From JACKBK01 sp963707275 (GTDB lineage Bacteria; Chloroflexota; Anaerolineae; JAAEKA01), in the NCBI GenBank assembly GCA_963707275.1, contig CAVPPH010000003.1, positions 1 to 64,000 of the forward strand: a stretch of 64,000 nt of DNA. Direction: 5' to 3'. Each line of letters begins with the position of its first letter. The stretch's first letter is position 1. The notes below the pieces were generated by a model. That model was not told where the DNA came from and did not search any database. It was given only the letters and a program-made list of their open reading frames with translations. This document shows positions 45,760 through 54,311 of the stretch, one piece after another. Position numbers and translations under genes: made by a program.

Positions 45760-46654
45760 CTACCGACGGGCCTGGAGTTGTTCGAGGCTGGCAGCGGCGG
45801 TTTTTCGTACTTTGTTCTTGGGATCGTTGAGCGCGGCCTGCAAGGCCAGTTCAGCCCCGCCACCGCCCAGCCGGCCCAGCGCCTGGGCAGCGGCCTCTCT
45901 TGCCAGGCTTGACGCATCGCCGGCCAGCCGATCAGCGATCAGGGGTACGGCGCGCCGGTCGCCCAGATCGGCAAGCGCCAGCAGCGCAGCGGCCCGCACC
46001 GTCGCCGAACGGTGGGTCAACGCATCCAGCAGCGGCTCCAGCGCGTCACCTCCACCGAAGCGGCCCAGCCAATGCGCAGCGCGGCTGGCGTCCTGCACGT
46101 CGTTGCCGTACAGCTGCTCGATCCAGGCATCAGCATCCAGGGTGATGTCGCCCCCGAATCGTAGCGCGTCCTTGTCTACCCCAGCAAAGCCAGCATAGAT
46201 ATCAGCGAAGGCCGGATCCTTTGGATTCACGTCCGGCTCGTGGTCGCCAGAGGCCGGTCGCCGGACCGGAGCCAGCTCGCGCGCAAACGCCCGCGCCGAC
46301 CGCACCTGCCCGCCTTCCGCCCGGACCAGCCCTGCCAGCGTCCGATCATCGGTGACGACTGTGACCGTTGCCGGCTGCCGGTTGGCCCGCAGCAACTGCA
46401 GGATCACAGCGTCCGCCTCGACGCCTGGCGGGGCGAACTGTGCCTGCACGCCGCTGCCGGAGAGATTTCGAACTCTGGCCCGGCCCGCCGCCGTTGTCGA
46501 ATACGACCGTCAGCGTCAGCTTTTTGGCAACCGCGTAGGCTCGCAGCCGCACGGCAAGCTGCCACTCGTCGTCCGCGTCGCCAAGCTGGACGCCCGGCAC
46601 CAGGCCGGTGCCGATCAGATTGTGCCCGTCGATAATCAGAGTCATGAACGCCAT
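45760..46654 (-). CDS. NYN/YacP-like nuclease domain fused to HEAT repeats, interrupted
   Basis: The N-terminal part, MTLIIDGHNLIGTG, VRLRAYAVAKKLTLTVVFDN, is a NYN/YacP (PIN-like) ribonuclease domain; after a shift near 46475 it continues GVEADAVILQLLRANRQPAT, VVTDDRTLAGLVRAEG, which has the conserved ADxxI and TDD acidic residues. A linker leads to four or five HEAT-type repeats (RAAHWLGRFGGGDALEPLLD, VRAAALLALADLGDRRAVPL, AREAAAQALGRLGGGGAELA). The nuclease probably cuts structured RNA; the HEAT array would bind a partner. It is the only minus-strand gene inside the aro run. Confidence 0.7.
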
Positions 46655-46687
46655 TTAACCAGCCGGGCGGCAAACGGTCAAATGCGC

Positions 46688-46715
46688 TTGGCCGATCCCT
46701 GCGCTTGCGTATAAT
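46688..46715 (+). promoter_or_regulatory. Probable promoter of aroK-aroB
   Basis: TTGGCC at 46688-46693 and TATAAT at 46710-46715, spacer 16, 60 bases before the ATG at 46775. Confidence 0.5.
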
Positions 46716-46774
46716 ATGCTGCGATACCTTGGTACCCGAATCTACCGATCTACCAATTTCCCAACTCCCTCACC

Positions 46775-48409
46775 ATGACCCACCAAAACATTGTTCTCAC
46801 CGGATTCATGGGCACAGGCAAGACCGCGGTCGGCAAGGCTGTGGCCGAGCGGCTAGGGCGCATCTTCATTGATATGGACGATGTGATCCAGCGCAAGACC
46901 GGCAAGGAGATCAGCGCGATCTTTGCCGAGGATGGCGAATCGGCATTCCGCACCATGGAGGCCGAGCTTTGCCTGGAACTATCGCAGGAGCACAGTGTGA
47001 TCATCGCGACCGGCGGCGGCGCGCTGGTTCCGCCGCGCAATCGCGAGCTGATGAGCCGCAGCGGTGTGGTCATCTGCCTGACTGCCAGCGCTGACGAAAT
47101 CGCTCAGCGGCTGCTCTTCGCCACCGACCGCCCACTGCTCGCGACCGCCGACCGCGCCCAGCGCATCACCGCGCTGATGGAACAGCGGGCCGCGGCCTAC
47201 AGCGCACTGCCGCACCACATTTCCACCAGCGGGCGGACGCCGGAAGAAGTTGCCGAAGCCGTGATCCGCCTGGCGCGGCGCGTCGATCCGCATCACACGC
47301 GCACAACAGTCAACCACCGGGAGGGCAGCTACGACATCCTCATCGGCGAAGGCTTGCTGGTCGAAGCGGGCGAACTCATGCTGCGCGCCGGCCTGCGACC
47401 CGGCCTGGCAGCCGTGGTCACCAACCCGCAGATCCGGGCCAGCCACGCTGATACGCTGGTCAACGGACTGCGCGAAGCCGGCTTCACGCCTGTGGTAGTC
47501 GAGGTTCCCGAGGGCGAGGCGTACAAGACGCTGGGCACCATGGCCAGCCTGTACGACGACTTCGTGGCGGCCGGGCTGGACCGGCGCAGCCCGGTGATCG
47601 CTCTGGGCGGCGGCGTAGTGGGCGACATGGCCGGCTTTGCCGCGGCCAGCTATCTGCGCGGCGTGCCCTTCGTGCAGATCCCCACCAGCCTGCTGTCGAT
47701 GGTGGATGCCAGTGTCGGCGGGAAGACCGGCGTCGATCTGCCGCAGGGCAAGAATCTGGTCGGCGCATTCAAGCAGCCCGAACTGGTGGTGATCGACCCC
47801 GAAATACTGCGCACGCTGCCGTCCGCCGAATTTCGCAGCGGACTGGCGGAGGTGGTCAAGCACGGCATCATCGGCGACCCGGAGCTGTTCGAGGCGTTGG
47901 AGCCTGGTAGGGGCGATGCGACCTCGCCCCTACTGCCCGTAGCAACCGCGCCGATGCCGCTGAGCGCGATGATCAGGCGGGCGGTGCAGGTCAAGGTGCG
48001 GGTGGTGGAGGAGGATCCGTTCGAACAGGGCCGGCGGGCCGTGCTGAACCTGGGCCACACCTTTGGCCACGCGCTGGAGACGCTGTCCGATTTCAGCCTG
48101 CGCCACGGCGAGGGCGTCAGCATCGGCCTGGCGGCGGCGACGCGGCTGGCAGCACGGCTGGAGTTGTGCGACCCAGCGTTGGTGGACCGGGTCGAGGCAC
48201 TGTTGCTGCATCTCTCGCTGCCGATCCGCTACCCCGGCGTGACGCCTGAACAGGCGTTGCAGGCGATGAGCACCGACAAGAAACGGGTCGGCGCGCAGCT
48301 CCGTTTCGTCCTGCCGCGCGCGGTCGGGGATGTGGACATGTTCGACGATATTGACGAGCGCCGCGTGCTGGAGGCGCTGGCTGAGGTGGTTGCGCCAGAC
48401 CGCTCTTGA
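46775..48409 (+). CDS. aroKB: Bifunctional shikimate kinase / 3-dehydroquinate synthase
   Basis: 544 residues. The AroK half (1-175) has GFMGTGKTAVGKAVAERLGR (P-loop at 10-17), IFIDMDDVIQRKTGKEISAI (DxD), GESAFRTMEAELCLEL, ATGGGALVPPRNRELM and RPLLAT. The AroB half (from about 185) has YDILIGEGLL, VPEGEAYKTLGTMASLYDDF, IALGGGVVGDMAGFAAASYL, PTSLLSMVDASVGGKTGVDL, GAFKQPELVVID, EVVKHGIIGD and NLGHTFGHALE with zinc ligands. It thus makes 3-dehydroquinate and also phosphorylates shikimate. A 27-base palindrome (47907-47933) adds residues GRGDATSPLL in a loop after LFEALEP. Confidence 0.93.
   Translation: MTHQNIVLTGFMGTGKTAVGKAVAERLGRIFIDMDDVIQRKTGKEISAIFAEDGESAFRTMEAELCLELSQEHSVIIATGGGALVPPRNRELMSRSGVVICLTASADEIAQRLLFATDRPLLATADRAQRITALMEQRAAAYSALPHHISTSGRTPEEVAEAVIRLARRVDPHHTRTTVNHREGSYDILIGEGLLVEAGELMLRAGLRPGLAAVVTNPQIRASHADTLVNGLREAGFTPVVVEVPEGEAYKTLGTMASLYDDFVAAGLDRRSPVIALGGGVVGDMAGFAAASYLRGVPFVQIPTSLLSMVDASVGGKTGVDLPQGKNLVGAFKQPELVVIDPEILRTLPSAEFRSGLAEVVKHGIIGDPELFEALEPGRGDATSPLLPVATAPMPLSAMIRRAVQVKVRVVEEDPFEQGRRAVLNLGHTFGHALETLSDFSLRHGEGVSIGLAAATRLAARLELCDPALVDRVEALLLHLSLPIRYPGVTPEQALQAMSTDKKRVGAQLRFVLPRAVGDVDMFDDIDERRVLEALAEVVAPDRS
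47907..47933. repeat. 27-base palindrome inside the aroB part
   Basis: Arms GTAGGGGCGA and TCGCCCCTAC, loop TGCGACC. Same outer sequence and total length as the element in aroA at 42368-42394; it is translated in the same relative frame (GRG at the start, PLL/PL at the end). Confidence 0.85.
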
Positions 48410-48891
48410 ACAGCGACCTACCCGACGCATCCGTTCAACCGGCGATTTTGCCCGTCCTGCCCACCGACTACTCACAGGTCGTGAACGTGTGGGAGGCATC
48501 GGTTCGCGCGACCCACGGATTTGTTAGCGAAGCTGACATCCAGATTTTCATACCGCTGCTGCGCGATGGTCTTCGCCACGTAGAGCACCTGGTCTGCCAG
48601 CGCGATGGCGATGGCCAGGTGATCGGGTTCATCGGCGTGGTCGGCGACAAGATCGAGATGCTGTTCATCCACCCCGACTGGCGCGGCAAGGGGATCGGCC
48701 GCCGGCTGCTGAGCTACGCTGTGACACACCTCGGCGCGACACTGGTGGACGTCAACGAGCAGAACGCGCAGGCGATCGGGTTCTACCTGCATCAGGGATT
48801 TGAGATCATCGGCCGATCGGCGCTGGACGGCACCAACAAGCCGTACCCGTTGCTGCATATGCGCCTTGCCCTGCGTCTCAGCGGAGAGTAA
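48406..48891 (+). CDS. GNAT N-acetyltransferase
   Basis: 161 residues with VVNVWEASVRATHGFVSEAD at the N-terminus, IGFIGVVGDKIEMLFIHPDW with RGKGIGRRLLSYAV (acetyl-CoA motif A), and LVDVNEQNAQAIGFYLHQGF (motif B). It resembles YjaB/YafP-type enzymes that acetylate small amines. The probable start is TTG at 48406, overlapping the aroK-aroB stop by four bases, which implies translational coupling to the aro gene although no pathway link is evident. Confidence 0.82.
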   Translation: MNSDLPDASVQPAILPVLPTDYSQVVNVWEASVRATHGFVSEADIQIFIPLLRDGLRHVEHLVCQRDGDGQVIGFIGVVGDKIEMLFIHPDWRGKGIGRRLLSYAVTHLGATLVDVNEQNAQAIGFYLHQGFEIIGRSALDGTNKPYPLLHMRLALRLSGE

Positions 48892-48903
48892 TCGGTCAGC
48901 AAA

Positions 48904-49915
48904 ATGGAATCGACGATAACACCGCCCCTCTGGGCCGCGCCCGACTGGTTGGATGAGGCCCGCGGCTGGATCGACGCTCAGTTGCGAGGCCTCGGCAGCG
49001 CGCTGAGTGGCCCGATCGAACAGCCACATCTGCGTCCATGGTCCACCGTGCTGCGCGTTCCCACAGTCGACGGCGCATTGTTTTTCAAGGCCAACACGCC
49101 GCTGACTGCATTCGAGCCGGCGCTGGCACAGATGCTGTACCGGCTGCGGCCTGACTTAATCCCACGCGTGCTGGCAGCAGATCCTGCGCGCGGTTGGATG
49201 CTCTTGGTCGACGGCGGCCCACGGCTGCGCGAGGTGATCCGCGCCGACCGCGACCTGGGACACTGGGAGCGCCTGCTGCCGCGCTATGCCGAGCTACAGA
49301 TCGCGCTGGCCGGAATGACGCCGGAGTTGCTGGCTCTGGGCGTGCCGGACCGGCGAATGGATCGCTTTCCTGAGCTGATCGCTGAACTGCTCGACAGTCC
49401 TGACAAGCTGCGAATCGGCCTGCCTGACGGGCTTTCAGCGGAAGCCTGGCGCGGCCTGCGCGACGGAGCGCCAGCGCTGGCCGATCGGTGCCAGCAACTG
49501 GCCAGCGCCGGCGTGCCCGCAGTCGCTGCACCACGGCGACTTCCACGACGCGAATATCTTTGCAGGCGACAGCGGTTATCGGTTTTTCGACTGGGGAGAC
49601 GCCAATCTGTCGCACCCGTTCTTCTCGCTGCGAACGGTCTTTGTCAGCATTGAAAACAGCCTGCAACTGGAGGAAGGCGCGCCGCAGTTCGACCGGCTGC
49701 GCGATGCGTATCTGGAGCCGTGGACGACGTTTCTGCCCGCCGCGGAACTGCGATCGCTGGTCAGCATCGCCGCGCAGGTTGCCCCGCTCAGCTCGGCGCT
49801 CGGTTGGAACTATGGGCTATCAGCAGCCGACAGTGAAGCCGCCGCCGACTTCGTCTACGCCATCCCCGCGCTGTTTCAGGAGTACCTCGATCTGCAAGCC
49901 GCTGCGGCTGGCTGA
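48904..49915 (+). CDS. Phosphotransferase (APH/choline-kinase-like), interrupted
   Basis: About 336 residues. The N-lobe includes STVLRVPTVDGALFFKANTP with the ATP-binding Lys and WMLLVDGGPRLREVI (hinge). After an indel near 49520 the C-lobe shows SLHHGDFHDANIF (HGDxxxxN catalytic loop) and YRFFDWGDANLSHPFFSLRT (DWG/D metal site), then a helical C-terminus ending at 49915. Substrate unknown; the family covers kinases of aminoglycosides, choline and homoserine as well as uncharacterised ones. It follows the GNAT gene by 12 bases. Confidence 0.75.
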
Positions 49916-49919
49916 GCAG

Positions 49920-50669
49920 CTACCGGGAAGCTGAAAAGCGCAGCCGCACGTAATCCACGACCCACACACCTTCGGGGGTCAGCAGGGCGGGACGCAAAGC
50001 TTCGCGCAGTTCGTCGATGATCTGCGCGCGGCCGGCGGCGTCGGCCAGCGAAAGAAACGCGCCGCCGAAGGTCTCCAGCCAGCCGCTGATGTCGCCGGGC
50101 AGCGACGTAGGACGGGCAAAGAGGTTCATGCTGTGAACTTGAAAGCCGGCGGCCTCCAGCCGCGCGCTGTATTCCTCAGCGGTGGGGAAATACCACGGGT
50201 TGTACACGGTGGCGTCGATGCCGCGGCGGGCCAGCGTGTCCACCAGCGCGGCCCAGACGCTTGCAATGTTGCCCGCGCCTCCCATCTCACCCACGAAACG
50301 GCCGCCTGGTTTGAGCGCGCGTGCCACGCCGGCGATTACCCGATCCGGCTCGCGCATCCAGTGCAGCGCCGCGTTGCTGAAGACCGCGTCGAACTCGCCG
50401 TCGAAAGGCAGATCCTGCCCGTCGGCGACGCGCGCGTCCAGGCCTTTGGCCCGCGCCGCAACCACCTGCTCCGGGCTGCCATCCACGCCGACGACGATGC
50501 AACCCGCGGCGGCCAGCTTCTCCGTCAGCACCCCGTCGCCGCAGCCGAGATCGAGCACCCGCTCGCCCGGCTGCGGAGCCAGCAGGTCGATCAGCGGCTC
50601 GCCCAGTTGCGCGACGAAACCGGCGTTGCGGGCGTAGGCTTCAGGGTTCCATGTTTGGCTGGTAGTCAT
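49920..50669 (-). CDS. SAM-dependent class I methyltransferase
   Basis: 249 residues. Motif I VLDLGCGDGVLTEKLAAAGC binds SAM; VVGVDGSPEQVVAARAKGLD (acidic end of strand 2), LPFDGEFDAVFSNAALHWMR (motif post-I/II) and ARALKPGGRFVGEMGGAGNI (motif III) follow. The NAALHW segment resembles trans-aconitate and related small-molecule methyltransferases, and an aconitase X lies a few genes away on the same strand, but a functional link is only suggestive. It converges with the phosphotransferase gene, ends 4 bases apart. Confidence 0.82.
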   Translation of the reverse strand: MTTSQTWNPEAYARNAGFVAQLGEPLIDLLAPQPGERVLDLGCGDGVLTEKLAAAGCIVVGVDGSPEQVVAARAKGLDARVADGQDLPFDGEFDAVFSNAALHWMREPDRVIAGVARALKPGGRFVGEMGGAGNIASVWAALVDTLARRGIDATVYNPWYFPTAEEYSARLEAAGFQVHSMNLFARPTSLPGDISGWLETFGGAFLSLADAAGRAQIIDELREALRPALLTPEGVWVVDYVRLRFSASR

Positions 50670-50870
50670 GATTCCTCGTTAGTTGCTGCTCAGGTGCCTG
50701 GCACTTGAACTGAAGGCGGCGACATCGTTACACGTTGATGACTTCGCTACCCAGGAGCGTGAAGTGCCTGGTACCTGGGGTGAGCAGGTATTTCTCGTTT
50801 ATCACGAGATTGTGTTTGCAATCGCGCAGTTGTATTGGTGGGTGAAGGGTGGACGATTTGGAAAATCATC

Positions 50871-51602
50871 CTACGGCTGAGCAGAGTCAATTAGGGCACG
50901 CACGGCTGCTTCGCTGGTGACGCCGTTGTGTTGCGCACCGGAGTAGGCGTGCAGAGAGACGCGCACGGTCGGCCGGAGCGCGGCGGCCAGGATCGCGGCG
51001 TTGCGCGGGTTGACGCCGCCGCCGATGACGACCTCGATGCGGCCCGCGGCGCGCTCGATGATTCGCAGCAGGGACGGCAGGCCTTCCACGGCGCTGCCTG
51101 GCTGGCCCCAGGGCACGCCGCTGGTCAGCACCCGGTCGACGCCGAGGTCGATGAGGGTGTCCAGCGCCTCGTCGGGATCAGGCGCGGCGTCGAAGGAGCG
51201 GTGGCAGGTCACGGCCAGCCCGCGGTTGCGGGCTGCTTGCACGAGACGTCGCATCGGCTGCAACGCAATGCGGTTGTCAGCGGCGCGCAGCACACCGAGC
51301 ACGACGCCGTCCGCGCCGCATTGCTGCGCGATCTCGATCTGGCCAAGCATCTGCTCCACTTCGTCCTGCGAGAAGCAGAAGTCGCCCGCCCGCGGTCGGA
51401 CCATGACCAGCAGTCCCGGACGGTCACGAAACGCGTCGCGCGCGATGCTGATGTGCTGCGCCTCGGGAGTCAGTCCGTCGAGGTGCATTGCGCTGCACAG
51501 CTCGATGCGCTCGGCGCCGCCGTAATAAGCGGCTGCAACCGCGGCGCGCACGGTCGCGTCGTCGCGGGCGTCGATACAGATTTCGACGGGAAACCGGTTC
51601 AC
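50871..51602 (-). CDS. cutC: CutC-family protein
   Basis: 243 residues, a TIM-barrel protein of the CutC family once linked to copper tolerance and now of uncertain function. VEICIDARDDATVRAAVAAA, GGAERIELCSAMHLDGLTPE, VMVRPRAGDFCFSQDEVEQM, GADGVVLGVL, VTCHRSFDAAPDPDEALDTL, VDRVLTSGVPWGQPGSAVEG and VIGGGVNPRNAA are the usual conserved blocks. Its stop codon is formed inside a half copy of the AACGATTTTCC repeat. It overlaps the upstream acetyltransferase gene by four bases (ATGA). Confidence 0.9.
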   Translation of the reverse strand: MNRFPVEICIDARDDATVRAAVAAAYYGGAERIELCSAMHLDGLTPEAQHISIARDAFRDRPGLLVMVRPRAGDFCFSQDEVEQMLGQIEIAQQCGADGVVLGVLRAADNRIALQPMRRLVQAARNRGLAVTCHRSFDAAPDPDEALDTLIDLGVDRVLTSGVPWGQPGSAVEGLPSLLRIIERAAGRIEVVIGGGVNPRNAAILAAALRPTVRVSLHAYSGAQHNGVTSEAAVRALIDSAQP

Positions 51603-52171
51603 GCGAAGTCCGCCGGAATCAGCGAAAACATGGCGGCATCGCTGGGAACATCGTGTACAGTCAGGCGGTTGCGCAGCAGCGCCTCGCGCACAGCACCGGC
51701 TCCAGCCGCCGCGTGCAAGCTGGCGGTGTTCTCAGGCTGTACGACAATCTCGACGCGTGCCAGGCCAATAGACTGCATCCCGAAGCGCGCTGCCAGACGG
51801 ATCGCCCGCCGCGCCATACCCTGGCGAGTGCTGCCGCTGCGCACCCAGTAATACAGGTTGGCGAAGCGATGGTTGCGGTTGATCTGCGTCAGCCCACAGC
51901 CACCCAGGACGCGACCTGTCTGCGCATCGGTTATCACAAAATCGTAGGCGACCCCCGTCTCGCGCCACCCGAGGGTCATCTCGATGTAGCTGCGCACCTC
52001 GTCAACGCGGGTGACGCCGGCGGCGTCCGGCAACCACTGTTGCAGATCGGCGCGCGATTCCTGGATCGCGGCGAAGACCGCCTCGGCATCGGCTGTCTGC
52101 CAGGGCCGGATCGTGACAACGCCGTCGGTCAGCGACAGGTCGGTGAGCACGTTATCGTTGCGGACGGTCAT
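51599..52171 (-). CDS. GNAT acetyltransferase, RimJ/RimL type
   Basis: 190 residues: VVTIRPWQTADAEAVFAAIQ, ESRADLQQWLPDAAGV, YDFVITDAQTGRVLGGCGLT, ANLYYWVRSGSTRQGMARRA (acetyl-CoA loop) and RVEIVVQPENTASLHAAAGA. This is the ribosomal-protein-acetyltransferase-like branch, whose members acetylate N-termini or small molecules. It overlaps the aconitase X small subunit gene by 20 bases and CutC by 4, so all are one operon. Confidence 0.85.
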   Translation of the reverse strand: MTVRNDNVLTDLSLTDGVVTIRPWQTADAEAVFAAIQESRADLQQWLPDAAGVTRVDEVRSYIEMTLGWRETGVAYDFVITDAQTGRVLGGCGLTQINRNHRFANLYYWVRSGSTRQGMARRAIRLAARFGMQSIGLARVEIVVQPENTASLHAAAGAGAVREALLRNRLTVHDVPSDAAMFSLIPADFA

Positions 52172-52595
52172 TGTCTTGCCTTTCGGTCTCGATTGTCACT
52201 TGGCCATCGTCGCCGATCTCGATCCAGTCGCCGCTACGCAGACGGGCAAAGTCGACCGGACTCAGCGCAACCACCGGCGCTGCCCGGCCGTACATCACGT
52301 CAGCAACCACCGACGCGAGGGCGAAGAAGGAATCGACGCCGGTGGTAACGATGGCCGCCGGCGCAGCGCCGGTGCGCACGGCTTCCAGCAGGACAGCAGT
52401 GGTGGTCGACGAGCCGCGGCTGAACGGCAGGCAGAGCACACAGCCCGCGGCGATCCGGCCGGAGAGCGGATGCCGCCGGTCGATGATCTCGCCGGTACGG
52501 TAGTCATAGCCGCCCCAGAACGAGAGCGGCTCGTCGCTGACCAGCGCGCGGCCCGAGGCGGAGCCGGGGATGATGGGTGTGGCGGTGAGATGCAT
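52152..52595 (-). CDS. Aconitase X swivel-domain small subunit (DUF126)
   Basis: 147 residues: IIPGSASGRALVSDEPLSFW, GGYDYRTGEIIDRRHPLSGR, AAGCVLCLPFSRGSSTTTAV, LLEAVRTGAAPAAIVTTGVD and DWIEIGDDGQVTIE. The G-D-G-I-D-HPL-G and PxSRGSSTTT motifs are the AcnX swivelling domain (DUF126). It pairs with the catalytic subunit encoded upstream. Known AcnX enzymes are cis-3-hydroxy-L-proline dehydratase (bacteria) and mevalonate 5-phosphate dehydratase (archaea); which applies here is not decided by this subunit. Confidence 0.88.
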   Translation of the reverse strand: MHLTATPIIPGSASGRALVSDEPLSFWGGYDYRTGEIIDRRHPLSGRIAAGCVLCLPFSRGSSTTTAVLLEAVRTGAAPAAIVTTGVDSFFALASVVADVMYGRAAPVVALSPVDFARLRSGDWIEIGDDGQVTIETERQDNDRPQR

Positions 52596-52621
52596 GGTGT
52601 TACGTGTTGCGTGTTGCGGAG

Positions 52622-53884
52622 TCAGCGCCAGAGCGTGTCGTCGCGGACGATGCGGCCGGTGACGGCGGAGTCGATGCAGTCTTGCAGGCTGCCGAACGCG
52701 ACGGTCGTGCCCAGCAAGCCAGGCGAGTAATAGGCGTATTTGGCGGAGTTGGTCATCAACACCTTGATGTCGGGCGGCAGCATCGGCGTGGCCAGGATGC
52801 AGGTATCGACGGTCAGCCGGCCGCCGAAGCGTTGCAGCGGATCGAGATAACCGGCCGCTTTGGCAAGCTGGGCCATGCCGCGACTGGTGGTGACGAGAAA
52901 GTGGACGCCGGGATGCACGCGACGGCCCTCCAGCAGCGGCGCAAGCTGGCGAAATTCGGCCAGCGAGAAATGCGGGCTGCCCAGCACTACCATGTTCAAC
53001 TGGTGGCCCTCAGAGGTACTCAGCTCACGCCGCGCGTCGCGCAGGTCAGCCAGCGTCACGTCCACGGTCTGGCCGGGCAGCCCGCCCTGAAACGCGGCCT
53101 CCATGCTGGGCGCTTCGGGCGTGACCCCGACCATGTGAAACAGAGCGACTGCACCAGACGAGGCGGTGGCCGCGCCGAAGGCTTTGAGCTGGTCTTCCAA
53201 GGGCGTGACCTTCAGACCATCGATTACGGGGATGCGATCCTGTGCGACCTTGCCGACCAGATGGCCGAACACCGGGTAGAAGGTGTCATCGGCCTGTACA
53301 GGCTGCGGCACATCGATCAGGCGAAACAGGACCTGCCCGGCGCGGTTTTCGGTCAGATGCAGCCCGACGGCCGGCACGCGACCGGTGATCGCGCAGCAGA
53401 TGTCCAGCAGATCCGGGTAGCGTTCGGTGCGCGCGCCCAGGACCGAGTTGGCAAAGACGATCGCGTTGGACTCGCCCCAGGCGATCTGCTGGCCAAAGCC
53501 GGGCCGCCATTCGGTCTGGTAAGGCGCGCAGGTCCAGGTCGGAACGGCGCCCATGCTTTGATAGGCGACCATCTGCCGGTGCGCCTTTCCAGCCCAGTCG
53601 CTCGGCACCGACCACTCCTGCCAGTGCTGCTCGTCCAGTCCACTGACGTTGAGGGTGGTGGGCACGGCGACGCGCGCGCCCAGACCTGCCAGCCGCTCGG
53701 CGTATTCCAGCCCTGCCTCGCCGATGTAGATGGTGCTGTCGATGTGCGCGCCGCTGATGTCCATCAACTCGGCCGCGCCGTAGATCCCGGCCATGCGCAC
53801 CAGGATGGACATCGCCATCTGCGCGGCCGGGCCGCGGTCGCCGGAGAGCATGGAGTGGTCGGTGGGTGAGAGGTGGAGGGGCAT
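52622..53884 (-). CDS. Aconitase X catalytic subunit (DUF521)
   Basis: 420 residues from ATG 53884. MLSGDRGPAAQMAMSILVRM, ISGAHIDSTIYIGEAGLEYA, TTLNVSGLDEQHWQEW, TWTCAPYQTEWRPGFGQQIA (Cys ligand), WGESNAIVFANSVLGARTER, CCAITGRVPAVGLHLTENRA and the C-terminal DTCILATPMLPPDIKVLMTN with SAKYAYYSPGLLG are the AcnX blocks, including the Fe-S/metal cysteines and the TNSAKYAYY end. In bacteria such pairs usually dehydrate cis-3-hydroxyproline. The longer frame to 53980 adds unrelated residues. A TTACGTGTTGCG repeat lies between the two subunit genes. Confidence 0.9.
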   Translation of the reverse strand: MPLHLSPTDHSMLSGDRGPAAQMAMSILVRMAGIYGAAELMDISGAHIDSTIYIGEAGLEYAERLAGLGARVAVPTTLNVSGLDEQHWQEWSVPSDWAGKAHRQMVAYQSMGAVPTWTCAPYQTEWRPGFGQQIAWGESNAIVFANSVLGARTERYPDLLDICCAITGRVPAVGLHLTENRAGQVLFRLIDVPQPVQADDTFYPVFGHLVGKVAQDRIPVIDGLKVTPLEDQLKAFGAATASSGAVALFHMVGVTPEAPSMEAAFQGGLPGQTVDVTLADLRDARRELSTSEGHQLNMVVLGSPHFSLAEFRQLAPLLEGRRVHPGVHFLVTTSRGMAQLAKAAGYLDPLQRFGGRLTVDTCILATPMLPPDIKVLMTNSAKYAYYSPGLLGTTVAFGSLQDCIDSAVTGRIVRDDTLWR

Positions 53885-53994
53885 GGGAGGAAGGAAGCCA
53901 GGGAAATAAGGGAAATGATAGCACGTAGCGGGGGATTTATCAAGCTTTGGAGAACCGGAGACGAATGTGGTTCGGCGCATATGCCGTGGTTGCT

Positions 53995-54091
53995 GCTCCT
54001 ACTCTTACCTCGTACTCTTACTCCTACTCGTCCCTCTGCGTTGGTGTCGCCAGCCAGAAGAGTGCGAGTAAGAGGAGGAGTACGAGGACCA
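53995..54091. repeat. Second copy of the CT/GA-rich inverted repeat
   Basis: CT-rich 53996-54036 (with CGTACTCTTACTCCTACTCG) and GA-rich 54057-54091 (with GAGTAAGAGGAGGAGTACGA) can pair. The words match those at 26200-26299. It lies between the aconitase X gene and the rpsB promoter, diverging genes. Confidence 0.75.
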
Positions 54092-54121
54092 GCGAGGAAC
54101 GCCAGTTGGAGGGGGTGATAT

Positions 54122-54151
54122 TTGCTGCTGGTTTGAGCAGTATGGTATACT
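54122..54151 (+). promoter_or_regulatory. Probable rpsB promoter
   Basis: TTGCTG at 54122-54127 and TATACT at 54146-54151, spacer 18. It leaves a leader of about 150 bases before rpsB. Confidence 0.5.
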
Positions 54152-54311
54152 CCGACGACGAGCGCGCATGGCGCGCTCGTATTACGCACGCCGATTGCTT
54201 GCCTTCCGGGCATGTGCCAGGTTGCGTGCTCCGCCTACCACGGGCGGAGTGGGCCGGGCAGCAGCAAAGGCGGACGAAACAACGCATTACCCAGGAGGTA
54301 AAAGAACAAAC

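Noticed and set aside
52604..53869. A 421-codon plus-strand frame
   Set aside because: It is antisense to the aconitase X catalytic subunit, which has full family motifs.
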